The notes under the pieces were generated by a model, which saw nothing but the letters and a program-made list of their open reading frames with translations, did not search any database and had not been told where the DNA came from. The position numbers were made by a program, and so were the translations under genes. Source: Metaphire vulgaris (lineage: Eukaryota; Annelida; Clitellata; Crassiclitellata; Megascolecidae). Taken from it: DNA of 64,000 nt. The stretch covers positions 30,595,140-30,659,139 of the forward strand of contig CM030833.1 of assembly GCA_018105865.1 (NCBI GenBank). The letters run 5' to 3'. This document shows, piece after piece, positions 17,100 through 30,917 of this stretch; positions within the stretch are counted from its first letter, which is position 1; every line of letters starts with the position of its first letter.

Positions 17100-17204
17100 G
17101 CCTGTGCTGAAACTAGAAAGCCACTAGGGGCACTAACGGGGCTTGAACCCGCTCCGTCAGCCTGACGCTCCAGCACGTAACCCGCTCTGCCATTCCTTCG
17201 CCCC
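17100..17204 (-). mobile_element. tRNA-derived SINE, family A
   Basis: On the minus strand, GGGGCGAAGGAATGGCAGAG opens the element. TGGCAGAGCGG (near 17181-17192) matches the pol III A box, and GGGTTCAAGCCC (17139-17150) matches the B box. A tRNA-unrelated body beginning GTGCCCCTAGTGGC follows to about 17100. There is no anticodon-stem geometry for a working tRNA. CCGCTAGGGGCAC near 47480 may be a remnant of the same body. Confidence 0.65.
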
Positions 17205-17640
17205 TTATTATATGCATGCATAATGCGCGCCCAGGAATTTATTTACATTCAGAAACGCTTTATACAGATTCACACTCACACTCTTACATTTAACAGTATT
17301 TCTATAGCACTATGTTAATCAGTTGACTTCTGTGGCGACACTCTCGATGAATGACGACATTCAAGCGGTCATTTGAGATGACAGGGAGATGAATAGACGA
17401 AGGACATCAGAACTCGCAAATGGTCATTCGAGAGGTCAGTCAAAGTGGAAAAACTCGATTCCGAAGCAGATTGAAAACTAAGAAAATCATTTGATCGGAC
17501 ATAATGAACATAATGAACATAATGGCAATGGATTTTAGAGAACTGCCATTAGACTAACTTCTCTTTCATTTATTTTATATATTCATAAAATTTGTATACA
17601 TTCTCATGTATGCGCTGTATTCTTATGCATGGTCTAAATA

Positions 17641-17697
<57 letters not shown>

Positions 17698-17924
17698 CTG
17701 CATATATACATAATATACAAAATTGCGAAACGTGTTTAATGTAAAACAGCGACTCGTTCAAACTGATCGTCTCGAATTTCATTTTTTAAAGAATGTTTTT
17801 TGTTCAGTTGGTGTCTGTACGTGTGTCTGTCTGTATGCCTGTACGTGTGCTTGTCTCTGCATTTCTTTCTTTGAGTTAAGGCGAATGTTGATGGACGAAT
17901 AGCGTCGAAAACGATTCAGAAGAC

Positions 17925-17957
<33 letters not shown>

Positions 17958-20171
17958 AACGAATGTGGGATAATTCTGCATCTCTTAGTATTTGTAAAAT
18001 GGAATAAATCATGTGGATGAGTTTATGTACACTGTATATGCAACATGGTTGGCGTTGTGTGGTTTTTATCATGTTTTATATATATAATATATATATTTTC
18101 AGCACAGGTGAAAGCACAATTGATTGAAAAAGACAAATACAGCAAGTATACGTTGCTGATACATGCAGAAATCGAACACAGGCTACGATCGAAGTATACT
18201 GCATAATAACGTCATACTGCCAACAGAACCTCTGCACGGCACTGCACCTATATAGATCGGTTTAAGCTTTGACTTTTAATCGTTTATAGTCTTATGGATT
18301 GTGGCAATGTTTCCATTTCGCTGCAGATTCTCCTTTGACATTCTCTGCTCTTTGCGATTCTCACATCTGCATGCGCCATTTTTATTCCACTCTCGTTCGC
18401 GTTCTTGTTCTCTCTCTTATCATCTTCATCTGCCAACAACGACGATTTTAGTCGTGGCGTCGTCGTCGTTGTAGTCATTTCGAACGCCATCCCAAGAGGC
18501 GCCATTCTGTCATGAGCCTCCGGAAAACTCTTGATGAATTCGATGATTTATCACCGAAATTAATGAATATTTCATGTTCTCGGTATCCATGGCGATGGTA
18601 CTGGTCAGTTGCCATGGCGACCGGGACTGGTCATCGAGCTGACCTCTGACCCTGTGGTCAGACAATATTTTTTGTGTCGATGCGAACGTGACCGCTGTGA
18701 ATAGAGTCTAAATTGTAGGAGAAGGAGGGGAGGATGGTGGGGACCAACCGTTTTCACTTCCGCACTCAAAGTCACGTGCATTTGGCTGCGCTGACATGAT
18801 TCTCTCAAAAGGTCAGTTAATTGAGGTCAGTTCAAAAGTTCATGAACACTATCTGTCTCTATTAGTGGAAAATGTCGGTTTTTAATTTACTCCACAAAGC
18901 TAAAATCTAGATAAAGCAAGATTTATTATGACTGTTGAGTTTGACTCCTCCTTTCTCAACCAAGGCTCGACATCGGCGATGGCCGAGTTACTTCTCTCGA
19001 TCCGAAGACGTTGATTTTCTAAACAAAAACGTTTAATTAAAAAGTTGTGATCGCAAATAGTATGTTGACAATAAGATGACCAACATAGCAATATATGATC
19101 TCAATAGAACTGCACACAGTTAAAACTTATACACCGGAGCTATCTAACTATAACCTATTTCGCGATAAATATTTTAACGATAATTAATGAGTTGGTCTAA
19201 TGAGTTGTAATATTATTAATATTAATAATATTAAAACTAACAATAGGCCTATAACATTTTCCTCATAGACTGGCGGGACGGCAGTGATAGTGGCAGGTCA
19301 CGAATAAAATGTCTCCTCATTAACAAGCGCTCTTGACTATGGCCTTAGCCAGGCACAGAGCGCTATACAAATTGACATTTATAATAATACCCCGTCTTAT
19401 GTCTATAGGTCCATAGGCTACTTAGTCAAAATAACTATAGCCTAGGTCTAATGGGTTTTCTCAACAATTGTTGCGTTTACTGCAATCGCCTGTTTCCCTT
19501 TACTCTTTTATTTGTGTCCATTTTTACATATAGGCCTATTTAATCAACAGAGTTACTGGGATCTAATTTTTACAACATGATAATTAGATGAAATTGAAAG
19601 TCCTTTGAGTTGGAATTTTAAATTACACTTTAGAATGCATCACTAGAAAAGGTGTTCTCATAAATCGCGTCCTTTGCAATGCGAAATACCACAGCAGCAA
19701 ATGCCAGATAATGCCGAGAGGTGTCGCCTTCGTTTCTGGCACAGACCTCTGTCTATCCCAATCGGAATATTTCGTCACTCGAGATTATGAATCAATCGAA
19801 GAAGCAAAACCGTGTTTAAGCCAACTTGTCCATAGTTCAACGCCTGGTCGTGGTTTGGAAAGCATGCAGCTATAGGAGGACCCAGGCTAAGTCACCCGCG
19901 ATCACCTCCCCCCCCCCGGCTGCCCACCCTCGTGCCCTCACCTCGGCCCTTTGGAGGAACGCATATGCAAGTCCTCTGTTCTAATTTCCAAAGCGGCACA
20001 GTGGAAATTAGGTCGAGATATTTGGCTTCTGCTTCTGCACTCAAGCTCCTCTGTTGATTTGCAATTCTACTTCGCTTCACGAATAACTCAACAATGCATT
20101 TTAATTTGCGAATTTGCTAAACATTAGGCCTCGTCTATTAAAGTTAATTAAATGTAACAGTGTTTATAAAT

Positions 20172-20312
<141 letters not shown>

Positions 20313-20316
20313 TTGC

Positions 20317-21430
20317 CAGGGCGGCGCCAGACGTTTGAGAGTGGGGGTTACGGTTAACCCTAGAGTTAGGGTTAAGTAACCCTGAAATACCCCCAAATTG
20401 ATAATGTTAGAAATACCCCTGCTTTCTCCCATTCCCTCGCGTTAGACACTCCTTCCCGGCCGCATTTAGCGCGGCCTCCCTTTGAATGGGGTCCGGGGTT
20501 TCTCCCCGGAAAAAATTTTGAAATCGTAGATGCTCGTACGTGTGTTTTAGAGCATTTTGGACACAAAATCACAGGTCTGGCATCAATAGGTTCCATGTCT
20601 GTAATTTCTTATGCTCAAGTCAATTTCAAATTATTCTGCTTCAATTTGTGCGTGTTAAGTCGAAAATTACTTAATAGGCCTACTAGTGTCAATGCTACTA
20701 AGAGTAAGAGTCACGTGGCAGATGCTACTGCTCCATCAAATCTTGAAATCTTGTTTTAAATCGCTGTAAATCTATTTAGTGTCACAACTCACAAGTGGAA
20801 AAGGCGACAAAAAGTAGACAGCAGTTAACTAATTTGCCATCGGGCCACCCGTTAACCTCCTTGTCCAATTTACGCAATAGAGATTACCACAGGCAAAATT
20901 CTGAATGCCAAGCACGTTTGATCTACAAGAGATAGTGGCCTAATTTTTCAAAAAACTTGATTAGCAGGTGCTCTTCATGTCTATGTCAAAAGTGCTAGCC
21001 ATTCAAACGTCTTCCAATACCATTCTCTGTAGTTTAAAAATGTCATTTAAAATGTCCAATTTACGCATTAGAGAATGCCACAGGCAAAATTCTGAATGCC
21101 AAGCACTTTTTATCTACAAGAGATAGTGCCCTAATTTTTGAAAAAACTTGATTAGCAGGTGCTCTTCACTTCTCTGTCAAAGTGCTAGGCATTCCTGTCT
21201 GCCAATACCATTCTCTGTAGTTTAAAAATGTCCTTTAAGCCCGCAATGCTATCCTGTAGATATATACAGTTGAGAACGTTTGATACTTAGACTAGTAGAA
21301 CCGATCCTCAATCATCCCCTACCCCCTCACCAAAAATTTCTCTGCAATTTTGCACGAATCTCACGGGTGGCCCGATGGCAAGTGGGGGGGTTCAAACCCC
21401 CCCCCAAACTCCCCCGTGGCCCCGCCACTG
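20317..21430. mobile_element. Non-autonomous hAT-type transposon, 1.1 kb
   Basis: Ends CAGGGCGGCGCCAGACG and (reverse complement of the right end) CAGTGGCGGGGCCACGG are inverted repeats starting CAG. The element is flanked by an exact 8-bp duplication ACTATTGC at 20309-20316 and 21431-21438, diagnostic of hAT transposition. No transposase frame. Inside, at about 20863-21240, are two tandem units with period 191 bp starting GTCCAATTTACGCA. The same unit occurs in the hAT-like composite at 41047-41915, in reverse orientation. Confidence 0.88.
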
Positions 21431-22214
21431 ACTATTGCTATTGCTACTATTAATTGACTGTGACTTTTAAGCAAACATATGTCACACCATTGTCTTATCA
21501 AATGTGAATTCTTTAAATCGAAACGTTGTGGTTAGAAATGGAATTCCTTTAAAGTTTAGGAGGATTTGAAACGACGAAGAGGAGTCGATGAAAAGGCGGA
21601 AGACTGGAAAGGTGGGAGGAAAGAATTTCCTGTTAGATGGAACCATTGGAATGGTGGTAGCGAGCGGTGGGGGTTGTGGCGTTGGAAGGCGGAAGTGGTC
21701 GGCGATCGATCGATTTCATTTCCTTTCTTGTCTCTGAAATTACTCCAGATGCCCGGATTCGAATCCGATTAGCGTATTATCGCTCGGCGGCAAATGCAGC
21801 TTCCGGTCGACTGCGACGCCCCCGTGCGGCAGCAGAGCGACCGAGACCGCTTCATCTGCCAATCGCTAGAGGGCCAGTGGACATCCTCTGACGGCGGAAG
21901 AAGACTATTTGGCCCAATGTCCCATTTGCGCGTGAAATTCAGCCCCAGATGGACGTCGCAGTCCGATCGGAGGAGGCGCGTCCTGTGTTGACTTCCCACG
22001 TCCTGTCCAATTAAGCTTAATGTTTGGCAAGACGCTTTTCAGCGTAAACCATTTGTATGTGATAAATTTGGATTTATTCGACGGGGATGATTAGTTGTAT
22101 GTACTAATTGCTTTCTAGCACATTCTATTGCCTATTCTGAGGAACCATGCTCTTCTCTCCCAGTCTTTTTATATTGGCAATAAATTTATAATGTTTCCAA
22201 ATATATTTTTTCGA

Positions 22215-22306
<92 letters not shown>

Positions 22307-22312
22307 GAAGAA
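22215..22312. repeat. (AAT)n - (AGA)n compound array
   Basis: AAT units to 22266 then AGA units to about 22312. Confidence 0.95.
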
Positions 22313-25300
22313 GATTAATATGTTTTTCTGTTGCATGGAACTGGAAATATGAGATCAGATGCGTGACATTTCTCTTCCATGTTCTGTGAAGCAAAACATT
22401 TACCGTACTTTCATAATGAAACATGCAATTTATTTGTTGTCTTTGTGTTATGATTGCTTTGGATTGCAACCAACAATGGCACTCACCCTCCGTTCTTCAA
22501 TCGTTCATTCGGTGGATAGCAAGGAGTGCAGAGAGTCAGTCGACTCACAGTGCAACAAATGAGTGCGCCATATAAATGCCCTGCATATGCATGCAAAGGA
22601 GAGACTTTCGTTGCGTTCGGAAATATATTTTGCAGAAAATGCGAATGTAAAAAATCAAATGACCTTCTTAACGCTGTGACTAATGCGCATGTAATTTATA
22701 TAGCGCAAGCCTCCAATGCGTCCGATCCACGGGTAGGGGGAGGGAAGGAAGAGTAGGTAGACTACGGGTCAATCCTTAATACGTGACGTCGATTGATTCC
22801 CTTTTTAATCAGCGTCCTATTCACAGAAGATTTACGATTCAACTGCCTCCCCTTCCTCCTCTTCTTCTCCTTCGCTCTAACTCCCTCTCCCTCTCCCTCT
22901 CCGGTTCAATCGGATCTCTGTGGCCAGTCACTCACTCATCCCTCCCTCTCCCCATCGCCGTCACGTGGTCAATCTCAAAGGCATTTAACGGCGGATATTG
23001 ACGTGACTAAGTTAATCGTGTCACGTACGGCATCCGGAGGACAGAGTGACCGGCGTTCAGTGTTTGTATGCTTGACAGAGGCACCTGTTGTGGCCGGTGC
23101 CCGGTCTCCCTCTGGCCCCCGGGGCCCCTGACCCCTGGGCCCCGTGGGGGGGGGGGGTTCGCTTGACCAATGTCCTTCCATCGGTCATTTCGTTCGTTTC
23201 GTTGACATGACAACCGGGGCTTTTGTCTTTCTCTTTCGAGTCTCAAGATGCCGGTTGTCATGGCGACCGTCTGTCGGACATAAATCAGGTGACGATCGAG
23301 AGAGGGATTTTAAGGGAAACGCACCTGCGGCGCTCGCCTTATTCCAGTTCTTGCGGTCGACGTTTAATACGTCACATCCGGTCTATCGAAGGACGCCGAC
23401 ACTTCTACTGTAATGCTACCATTTTAGGCAAAAAGCTTTTCAAACTGCCTGACACGGCACCAGCGTCTGTCGAAAACGCAATTCCGGGAACCAGTCCATT
23501 GTCAGAGGTGTCACATCTTAATCCCGCTATTAATACCAGTCGCCGACGTCACGAAAGTGGTCTTCAAACAAGGAGGAGGAGGAGGAGGAGGAGGAGAAGC
23601 CCCCGCCGATCAGACTGTCCTCTTCATCATCACCATTCTATTAATATTATTTTGCATGTTCTACAACACAACGTGTGATGCTATAAGCGTCATTATATAA
23701 TGGAGCTATAGATTTCATTGACTGGTTGGCTCTCATATAAAGGATAGAGAATCGGTATTACACAATGGTTGATTTTCGTCAAAACGTTGTGATATTTTGA
23801 AATGTTTACGACGGAGTGTAGATTTTTTAAAGACTGCGTACATTATATATGTGCGGTTTAAAATGGCTGAAAAGTGTCGCATTTCGAGCGCTGTAGAATC
23901 TAATTGAGATGGTCAGTATTGACAATCCTTGCAAGATTTTACGCATTGATGATGGTGAATCAAGAAAATCTGATTCTAATTCGAGTGTTTTATCAAAACT
24001 CCGCTGAATTTCTGCATATCTACGCAGCTGCTGCACCAATAGCCCTTCCATTGGTTAAAGTTATACAGAAAATCTCCCCTATATCAGGCCTGGATAAAAC
24101 ACTGTGGGGTTGTCGAAGTTGAGGCTCTATAGAAGAAGCGACCGGTGGACTGTTTGTGATAGCGCTTGGGATTGGATGCTAATGGTAATTGTTCAAACCA
24201 GGTGCTTGAAATCGATCGGTTACAACTTTACAGGAATAAATCAGTTGTAAAGTGGACCGGAATCAGCCTATACATTAGCGTTATCGCAATATGAGGGGAA
24301 GAGGGTCAGTGTTTTGTCCAGACTGAGGCCTGAAGGGGGGGGGTGGGGGGTGACTTTGCTGGACGGGAAGAGACACAGTTCATTGCAAAAAATTGTCAGT
24401 GCTGCCCGAAATATCAAACAAGGTTTGCAACGAACAGATCACAAGAGAATCCACTGCGCGAGAAGAAGTCAATCTCATCAATTGATGTAGCGCCTATTTA
24501 TCTGTGGAGGAGTTGTTACTTCAATATAGTCTTTTATTCTTCTCTGTTTTGTCCTGTTAGGTCTGCACTCTGCGATCAGAGAGGCTTGAGACGGGACAAT
24601 CGCTAGGTGGCGGTGGTTGTCAATGACCTAGCGAATGGGAGAGAAGTCACCGAGGCGTCGCTGGATGAGCAATTCCTGTTGCGTTCTCGTAAGATCAAGT
24701 AACGCGAATTTTAAGACCTAAATAAAATGCACATGGGTTGCAAAAATAGGGAGAGCAAATTCTAAAATAGTTTTTATAGTTATACACCAAGCAGATGATT
24801 TTGATAAGTTGTAGCAAATCTACAAAAGTTAAAAGCATTTAAAACTTTTCAATTAGACGTAATATTAGCCAAAGTTCACTCTAGCTTAATTGGCTATTGA
24901 TATAATCTTCACGGCTTGAATGGAATCAATGCAGATTGCAAAATGCGTATTCCGTTTTAAAGGGTTTGCTTTAAAAAGAGTTAAATAAAATATTCAAAGA
25001 TATAGAAAACAGCCGCGTAAACCAACATTACGTTCGATGAATAGCAGTTACTGCTTTACATTTAGTCGTAAAACAGATGGAAATTAATTGGAAATCCTGT
25101 CTGATAGAGCGTCTGTTATCGCAAATTGATTATCTTTCTGAGTCGATAAATATTCGGTCCACCCTGTACTCAGGCCATTCGCTTTCTTCTCGAACCGTGG
25201 CTAAGATTGTCAATAACCTTGGATGATGTTCTCTTATATATCGTTGACTGAAATCAAGCCCCTGGGAAGAATTCCTTGACACAGGACACCACAAAGGCAC

Positions 25301-25555
25301 TTAAGCCCTGGAGTTGATCTCACCCTAAGGCTTGTCATCCAAACCACGATATGATCGGTCATGACGACTTAATAAGCTTCAGATATTTATATAAGCATAC
25401 AAATTCTCTCTTTGCAATATTCAGCCTTATCAGCCTTATCAACACCACTTCCAATCGAATGTCAACCCAACTGCATGAATTTGAAGGCCCCATTAAGTTA
25501 TAACAGAATTGACTCCTCCATAGACACTGGCAAGCCCTGGCTGGGAAAGGTGGAG

Positions 25556-25598
<43 letters not shown>

Positions 25599-25610
25599 CA
25601 CACACACACA
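25556..25610. repeat. (AC)n microsatellite
   Basis: About 27 AC units with one AA interruption. Confidence 0.95.
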
Positions 25611-26389
25611 AATACACACTTTCTACTGGCAAAATGAGTTATAAATAGCTTTATAGCAACTCTTTCTTCGTTTTGTTTATGAAGTGTTTTTCGTAGAGAA
25701 AAAAATAAAATGGGTAGAATTGCTTGAAACAAATTTCCTCTCTCATGAATAAGCTAAACTAAATGCAAAAGAAGTTTAGAACATGCAGCGAAATTATGAA
25801 AATAGTTTAGAATGTTGAATGAAGCGGTTATTAGAATATCGAAGACGACGACTTTCAGTTTAACAAGTGCTTACTGGTCGCTACATTATCTCTTCATTGA
25901 CACCAACCTTGACAAAACGCAAGGTCAAACAATATGCGTATCATGCATAAATCAAAGTTTTAAAATTGTAGAAATTAAAAGTATTTTTACATTCTCGTCC
26001 TGAATACAATAATTTTATAATAAAGATTTTATAAGTCAAAGATTTGTTTAAATTAAAATATACGCTACATAATTATCAGGCACAAACCAAAAGACAAAAA
26101 GAAACTGGAAATTAAAGTTATTGTTTACATTTGCGTCTTGAATGTAATAGTCTTATAATAAAGTTTTAATCGATCAAAGAATCGATGCGGAATGGAATTT
26201 GAAGGTCGTGTCCAGGAGGTGGAAGCGAACACTTTATAGTTGAGACGTTGCTTTGGGTGGAAGGACTTTTCGAAGGATGTCTTCTATTGTCTGGAATTAA
26301 TTGTGGTTCAGTTGATTTGTCATGACTTCAAAGTTCGGAATGGAATTAGAACAAACAAAGATTAGGTTTTTTTACACTTTTGAATGAAT

Positions 26390-27170
26390 GTTACGATTCT
26401 TTGCTGATCTCAAGCATTAAGAAGGCCCTTCCAAGCAGGAGAAACATATTTAAGTTTAGTTCTCATGACTGTTGCCTTAAAATGCACCACGAATTGACCT
26501 TGCGCTCCGAGAGTTCCCAAAACATGCAAAGATTGAGCACATCTTAGAGTGGTGTTTCTGTTAAATGTGTTGATACAGGAACATTTTTATTAATTGCTAT
26601 TCCTGACATTTTTAGCAAAGTTACTCTTATTATATCTGGTGTCTCAGGAACAGAGTGGTAATTATCAAATTATTTCTAGGTTTCCTACTATCGGCAGGTA
26701 GGAATTTATTTAGTTTTGGAAGAATTTTTACAAATATAATTTTTAATAGTCCAACTTTTAATGTTCAATAATTCTTCATGTCTATAGTGTCATATCTTCT
26801 GTCTGGTATAACCAAGTATGTATTATTATCTGCATATTTTATTAACGAATTAAATTATTTATAGGCTTTAAGTGTCCAGGTGCTATCACATATAAGCTGC
26901 CGGTCCAATGCCTCCTCGAAATACACCAGCATTGATATTTTTAATATGTTAATTAAATCTTGTTAAATGATTTCTACCCTTAAAGAGGCCAACAATCCAA
27001 TTATAAATATCATCAGAAATGTCAAATTTTGTTGCGTTTTCTAATGGACTATAACGCTGATTTGTATCAAACGCTTTGGAAACATCCACTGTAATAACTA
27101 TTACAATAAATGGTTCAATTTCTAGAAAATGCGCTACTATATGAAGTACCGGTAATGCTGTGGTAGGTGC
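26390..27170 (-). pseudogene. Degenerate LINE reverse transcriptase
   Basis: Read on the minus strand with several stops and frameshifts. DVSKAFDT (about 27063-27105) corresponds to the RT block with the first catalytic Asp, followed by DISDDIYNWIVGLFKG. GGIGPAAYM (about 26900) matches the QGSxxGPxxY block. KYADNNTYLVIP (about 26800-26850) is the YADD box with DD altered to DN. INKNVPVSTHL and KCxQS-like remnants follow near 26570-26480. The order fits a jockey/CR1-type non-LTR element. It cannot encode an active enzyme. Confidence 0.7.
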
Positions 27171-27359
27171 TAATTTTAAGTGTAAATTGCAGATAATTTA
27201 TAATAACTTTGTCTAGTAATTAAAATTAACACTGTAAAATGCGAAATAAATAAATAATAATGTAATTAGTCTAATTATCAAATTAATGCAAATAATTCAC
27301 TAAAGTTAAAAAGTCCGTACGTAGACTGCAACACTGCCTGGCGAATGTCAAAAAACACG

Positions 27360-27664
27360 CATGGGCGTCCAGGGAAATTTTTCCAGGTGGCGGGGGGGGG
27401 GTTGCAAAACAGGGTCATGTGACGAAAGAAATTAAAAGTACTGTATAAGACTGTCAAGATCTATTGGACTAATTATAAATAATTTAGCGCTACAAGGGAA
27501 GTTTGCCGAATTCTTAGATAAATTACTAGTTTACCTTAGTACTTATGGTGTATAGTTTTTACGGCTAACTGTTATACCTTTTGTTTTTAATAATTTTACT
27601 TTTTATAACTTCACGAATTTTCCATGGGTTGCACCCCCTTTACCCCAATCTGCATGCGGCCATG
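27360..27664. mobile_element. MITE, TIR CATGGGCGTCC, copy 3 (degraded)
   Basis: The left end CATGGGCGTCCAGGGAAA and the TTGCAAAACAGGGTCATGTG block match copies 1 and 2. The right end is decayed (GCATGCGGCCATG) and about 150 bp of unrelated AT-rich sequence sits inside. No clear target duplication. Confidence 0.5.
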
Positions 27665-28230
27665 AATGTTGGCATTATCAACTTATATTCATTGCATAAG
27701 ACTTTCCCCTTTCACTAAAGCGCTATTGCATATAGATTCATCGTTAAGCACGAACCGAGTGACAGCTGCACATTTTTACGCAAGCGATTATGTGCATTCT
27801 TTTTCTATAATTCCCTAATTTATGATTATAAAAATTCTGTTTACCGAATTTTGAGCACCTCATCCTTATCTTCTGTTTGTCATAATCATATTTGTTGTTT
27901 TCGAGAATAAAAAGGAACGTTTCGCCGTATTCAATGTCATAACTACCCTCGTATTATATCAATATCAGAATTGACTTTTGCATTCTATCAAAGGAAATAG
28001 CAAAAACATATTTGTGTATATAAAAACATCGAATTTATATATATATATATATATATACTATATATATATATATGATATATATGATATATATGATATATAT
28101 ATGATATATATATATATGAACATGAACAATTGCATATTCATATCTTAGATTTTAAAATATATATTGTGTATATATTTATTAGTGTGCCCCGATGGCACGA
28201 TATAATTATATGCTATATAATTGTGCATTA

Positions 28231-28276
<46 letters not shown>

Positions 28277-29240
28277 CTGCAAGTTCTGCTGGGATAGCTG
28301 CACAGATGAAAGAGAAAGCAGCATGCCAGACTATGAAGGAATTTATTATTATTAATAGAAAAAGTATATATATATAGTGTATATATACACTTCCCACTCT
28401 GTCCATATATATTAAGGAGCAAACTAGGGGGATTTGCTGTTGCAAATTATAGGAGCTTATTTACCTATCTTATTAGCGAAATGAACCAATTAAAAAACTA
28501 ACCTTAAATGGTCTAACGCTCAGTATCCCATTGTTGTTCGAATAAGTTCAAATAAAATAAACTTATGTAGACTTGATTTATTTCTTTTAGTCATTAATGC
28601 TCCTCCGTAAAAAATGAATTGTTCTGTTTCATTTTCAAAGCAAGAGATTCACAATCAATATTAGATGCATGCATATAACGTTCTGTTAAATAATATTTAA
28701 TCCTATATGCAAGTATTCATGCATTGGTTTTCTCTTGCGGTTTGTTATACGCCCAGAGGAATCTAAATTGTGAGTTCATATTGTGCATCAGTTTTATAAA
28801 TCATGCATAGAAAGATATCGACGTCCACTTATTTACTATTATTTTCAAACCTTTAATGTATTTCAACATAAATATTTGTGTAATGCATTTGCCGTCCATC
28901 GTGAAAAGAAGCAGATAAAGTGGAATAGCTTAGAAGGCGTCCGTCTTCATAAGCATACATTCAGTGGCGTAGCCAGGATTTCCGGAAGGGCGGTTTGGTT
29001 TTGCTCATGATCAACTTCGAAAAATCTTGACAAGGAAAAAAGGCCATACTCATCGTTCCTCTTGTCTCCCTTTCCCCTTTGCAGATGTGCTGACAAGCAA
29101 AAATAAGGTCGTCATCTTACATCTTTACTTACCCTATAGCGCTTACAAATTATTTTGCGCCGGCAGCCAAGGAGTCGCGGTCTGACCTCCAAAACCGCGT
29201 TCAAAATTAAAAATGTACGTAAATACATTAAAAAAATTTC

Positions 29241-29306
29241 GGAGAGAGAGAGAGACACACAGAGACAGAGACACAGAGACAGAGACAGAGACAGAGACAG
29301 AGACAG

Positions 29307-29378
<72 letters not shown>
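29241..29378. repeat. (GA)n / (GACA)n array
   Basis: GA units, then GAGACA-type units, then a long pure (GA)n to about 29378. Confidence 0.95.
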
Positions 29379-29380
<2 letters not shown>

Positions 29381-30265
29381 AAGGAAATGGAGTACCTGAA
29401 GGCGATCGGAAGTAATGAAAACTATTTGAGCACTTAATTCTTCTGAGGAGCGAAGTGAGCAGCAGCCAGCAGGACGCTCATGCATGCATTCACTTAGGAG
29501 AGGTGGTCATCACAAAGACAGCTTTAACTGCGGGGAGAGGGTTTGCAGTAAGCGATTACCTTGCATTGGTGAGGAGTATCTAGTGGGCTGCAGCCCCTGC
29601 TCATCTGGGCTAGTCGCTGTACAAATTTCTCCTGCTGCATGTGACGTCTGAATTTTGACCGCGATATCTTAAAGCACCTTTTAAACTTTGTGACGATTTT
29701 CAAATTTATCATATTCAAGAGTTTTTATAAATCATTGGAGTGAAATACAATTGAATATGAGCTCAGTTGTCAACAATATTGTAGGCTGTTTATTGCGCAA
29801 TGCATTGATGCAAAAGCATTGCATTAGTGAAACCCTCATGACCCCTAACTGCAGAAGTGAAGTTGCGCCTATGGATAGTATGACGATACTCGCATAAAAC
29901 AGGCTCATTATGAGGACGGAATATGGAGAACGACACAAGTTCATCTAGCAGTCTCCAAAATAGTTGTTTTCTCTTCAATCAATCAATCAATTTTTATTTC
30001 TCATGATTATACAGGTTTAACATACAAAATTAAATCATTTCTTACTATGTAACAAAAAGAACATCATAATATGTAAAAAAAAAATATTTAATTCGTTTGA
30101 GAAATGGGTTGGCCAAAGGGTATTGGCCTATAAGTTTAAACGTTAATAAAAATCTAGTTTTGTATTCAGTCGCCAGAGTTTGCACTTCATAGCCTACAGT
30201 CCCTTGCAAGTTGCAAGACTTAAGACTTGTTTCACTAGTATTCGATAGGTGGCCGAACTAAATTC

Positions 30266-30400
30266 TCAATTCTCAGTTGCCACGCATTGCTTTTCACGAT
30301 CTCTGGTATTCCTCTGGAGTTCGATGTTGTTGTCTTTCTCCAAGTCCACTGCCCACCTCTTAATCTCTCTGTGTAAATTTTCTGTCAAGTTCTATAATCC
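30266..30400 (-). mobile_element. RTE-like retrotransposon 3' end, fragment 3
   Basis: The minus strand encodes RWAVDLEKDNNIELQRN and TRDREKQCVATEN before a stop at 30266. It aligns with NTRDREKWKSMVTDAT of the fragment at 16147-16330, so it is the same family. It lies about 500 bp upstream of the Caprin start codon. Confidence 0.55.
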
Positions 30401-30917
30401 GGTTCATCCTTTTGCCTTGGCTTGTTTGCCAAAGACTGAATCCGCTCGTCCCGGCTGATTTAGCGGATTCAAACCCGATTCTTATGTCATCATCGTCATC
30501 ATTAAACTTTTTTTAGCGCTATCGCTGTAATATAATTATAATTAATCACTTCTATAGCACCAGTTATAATACCCAAGGTATATCAATCGATGGTACTTCA
30601 AAATCAATCCGCAAAAGATCCAGGTCATTCCAGAGATCAGTCAGAGGGAGAGAGTGAGACGGACTATGGAGGAAACGCCAATTGAAAGAATGTAATGTCT
30701 TTGACATCAGTCGATAGTGACTCCTTGATTTGGCTCGTAATCTCCATTGTCAAGTCAAATCCGTCAGTATAATGATGTGCTTGTTCTGTATATTTATATA
30801 GTGGCGCTATAGAAGTGAGGATTGGAATGAATCGATCGTGAGCCTCTGACGAGTGACGACTGTCTACTGACTCTACTCACTCTACTGTCTTCATGTCTGT
30901 GTTCGGAGGAGAGCAAG

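Noticed and set aside
20340..20385. Telomere-like TTAGGG/CCCTAA words
   Set aside because: Only two or three non-tandem words inside a hAT-type element.
28962..29010. CAGTGGCGTAGCCAGGA, a hAT-like left end
   Set aside because: No matching right end or 8-bp duplication found nearby; probably a truncated relic.
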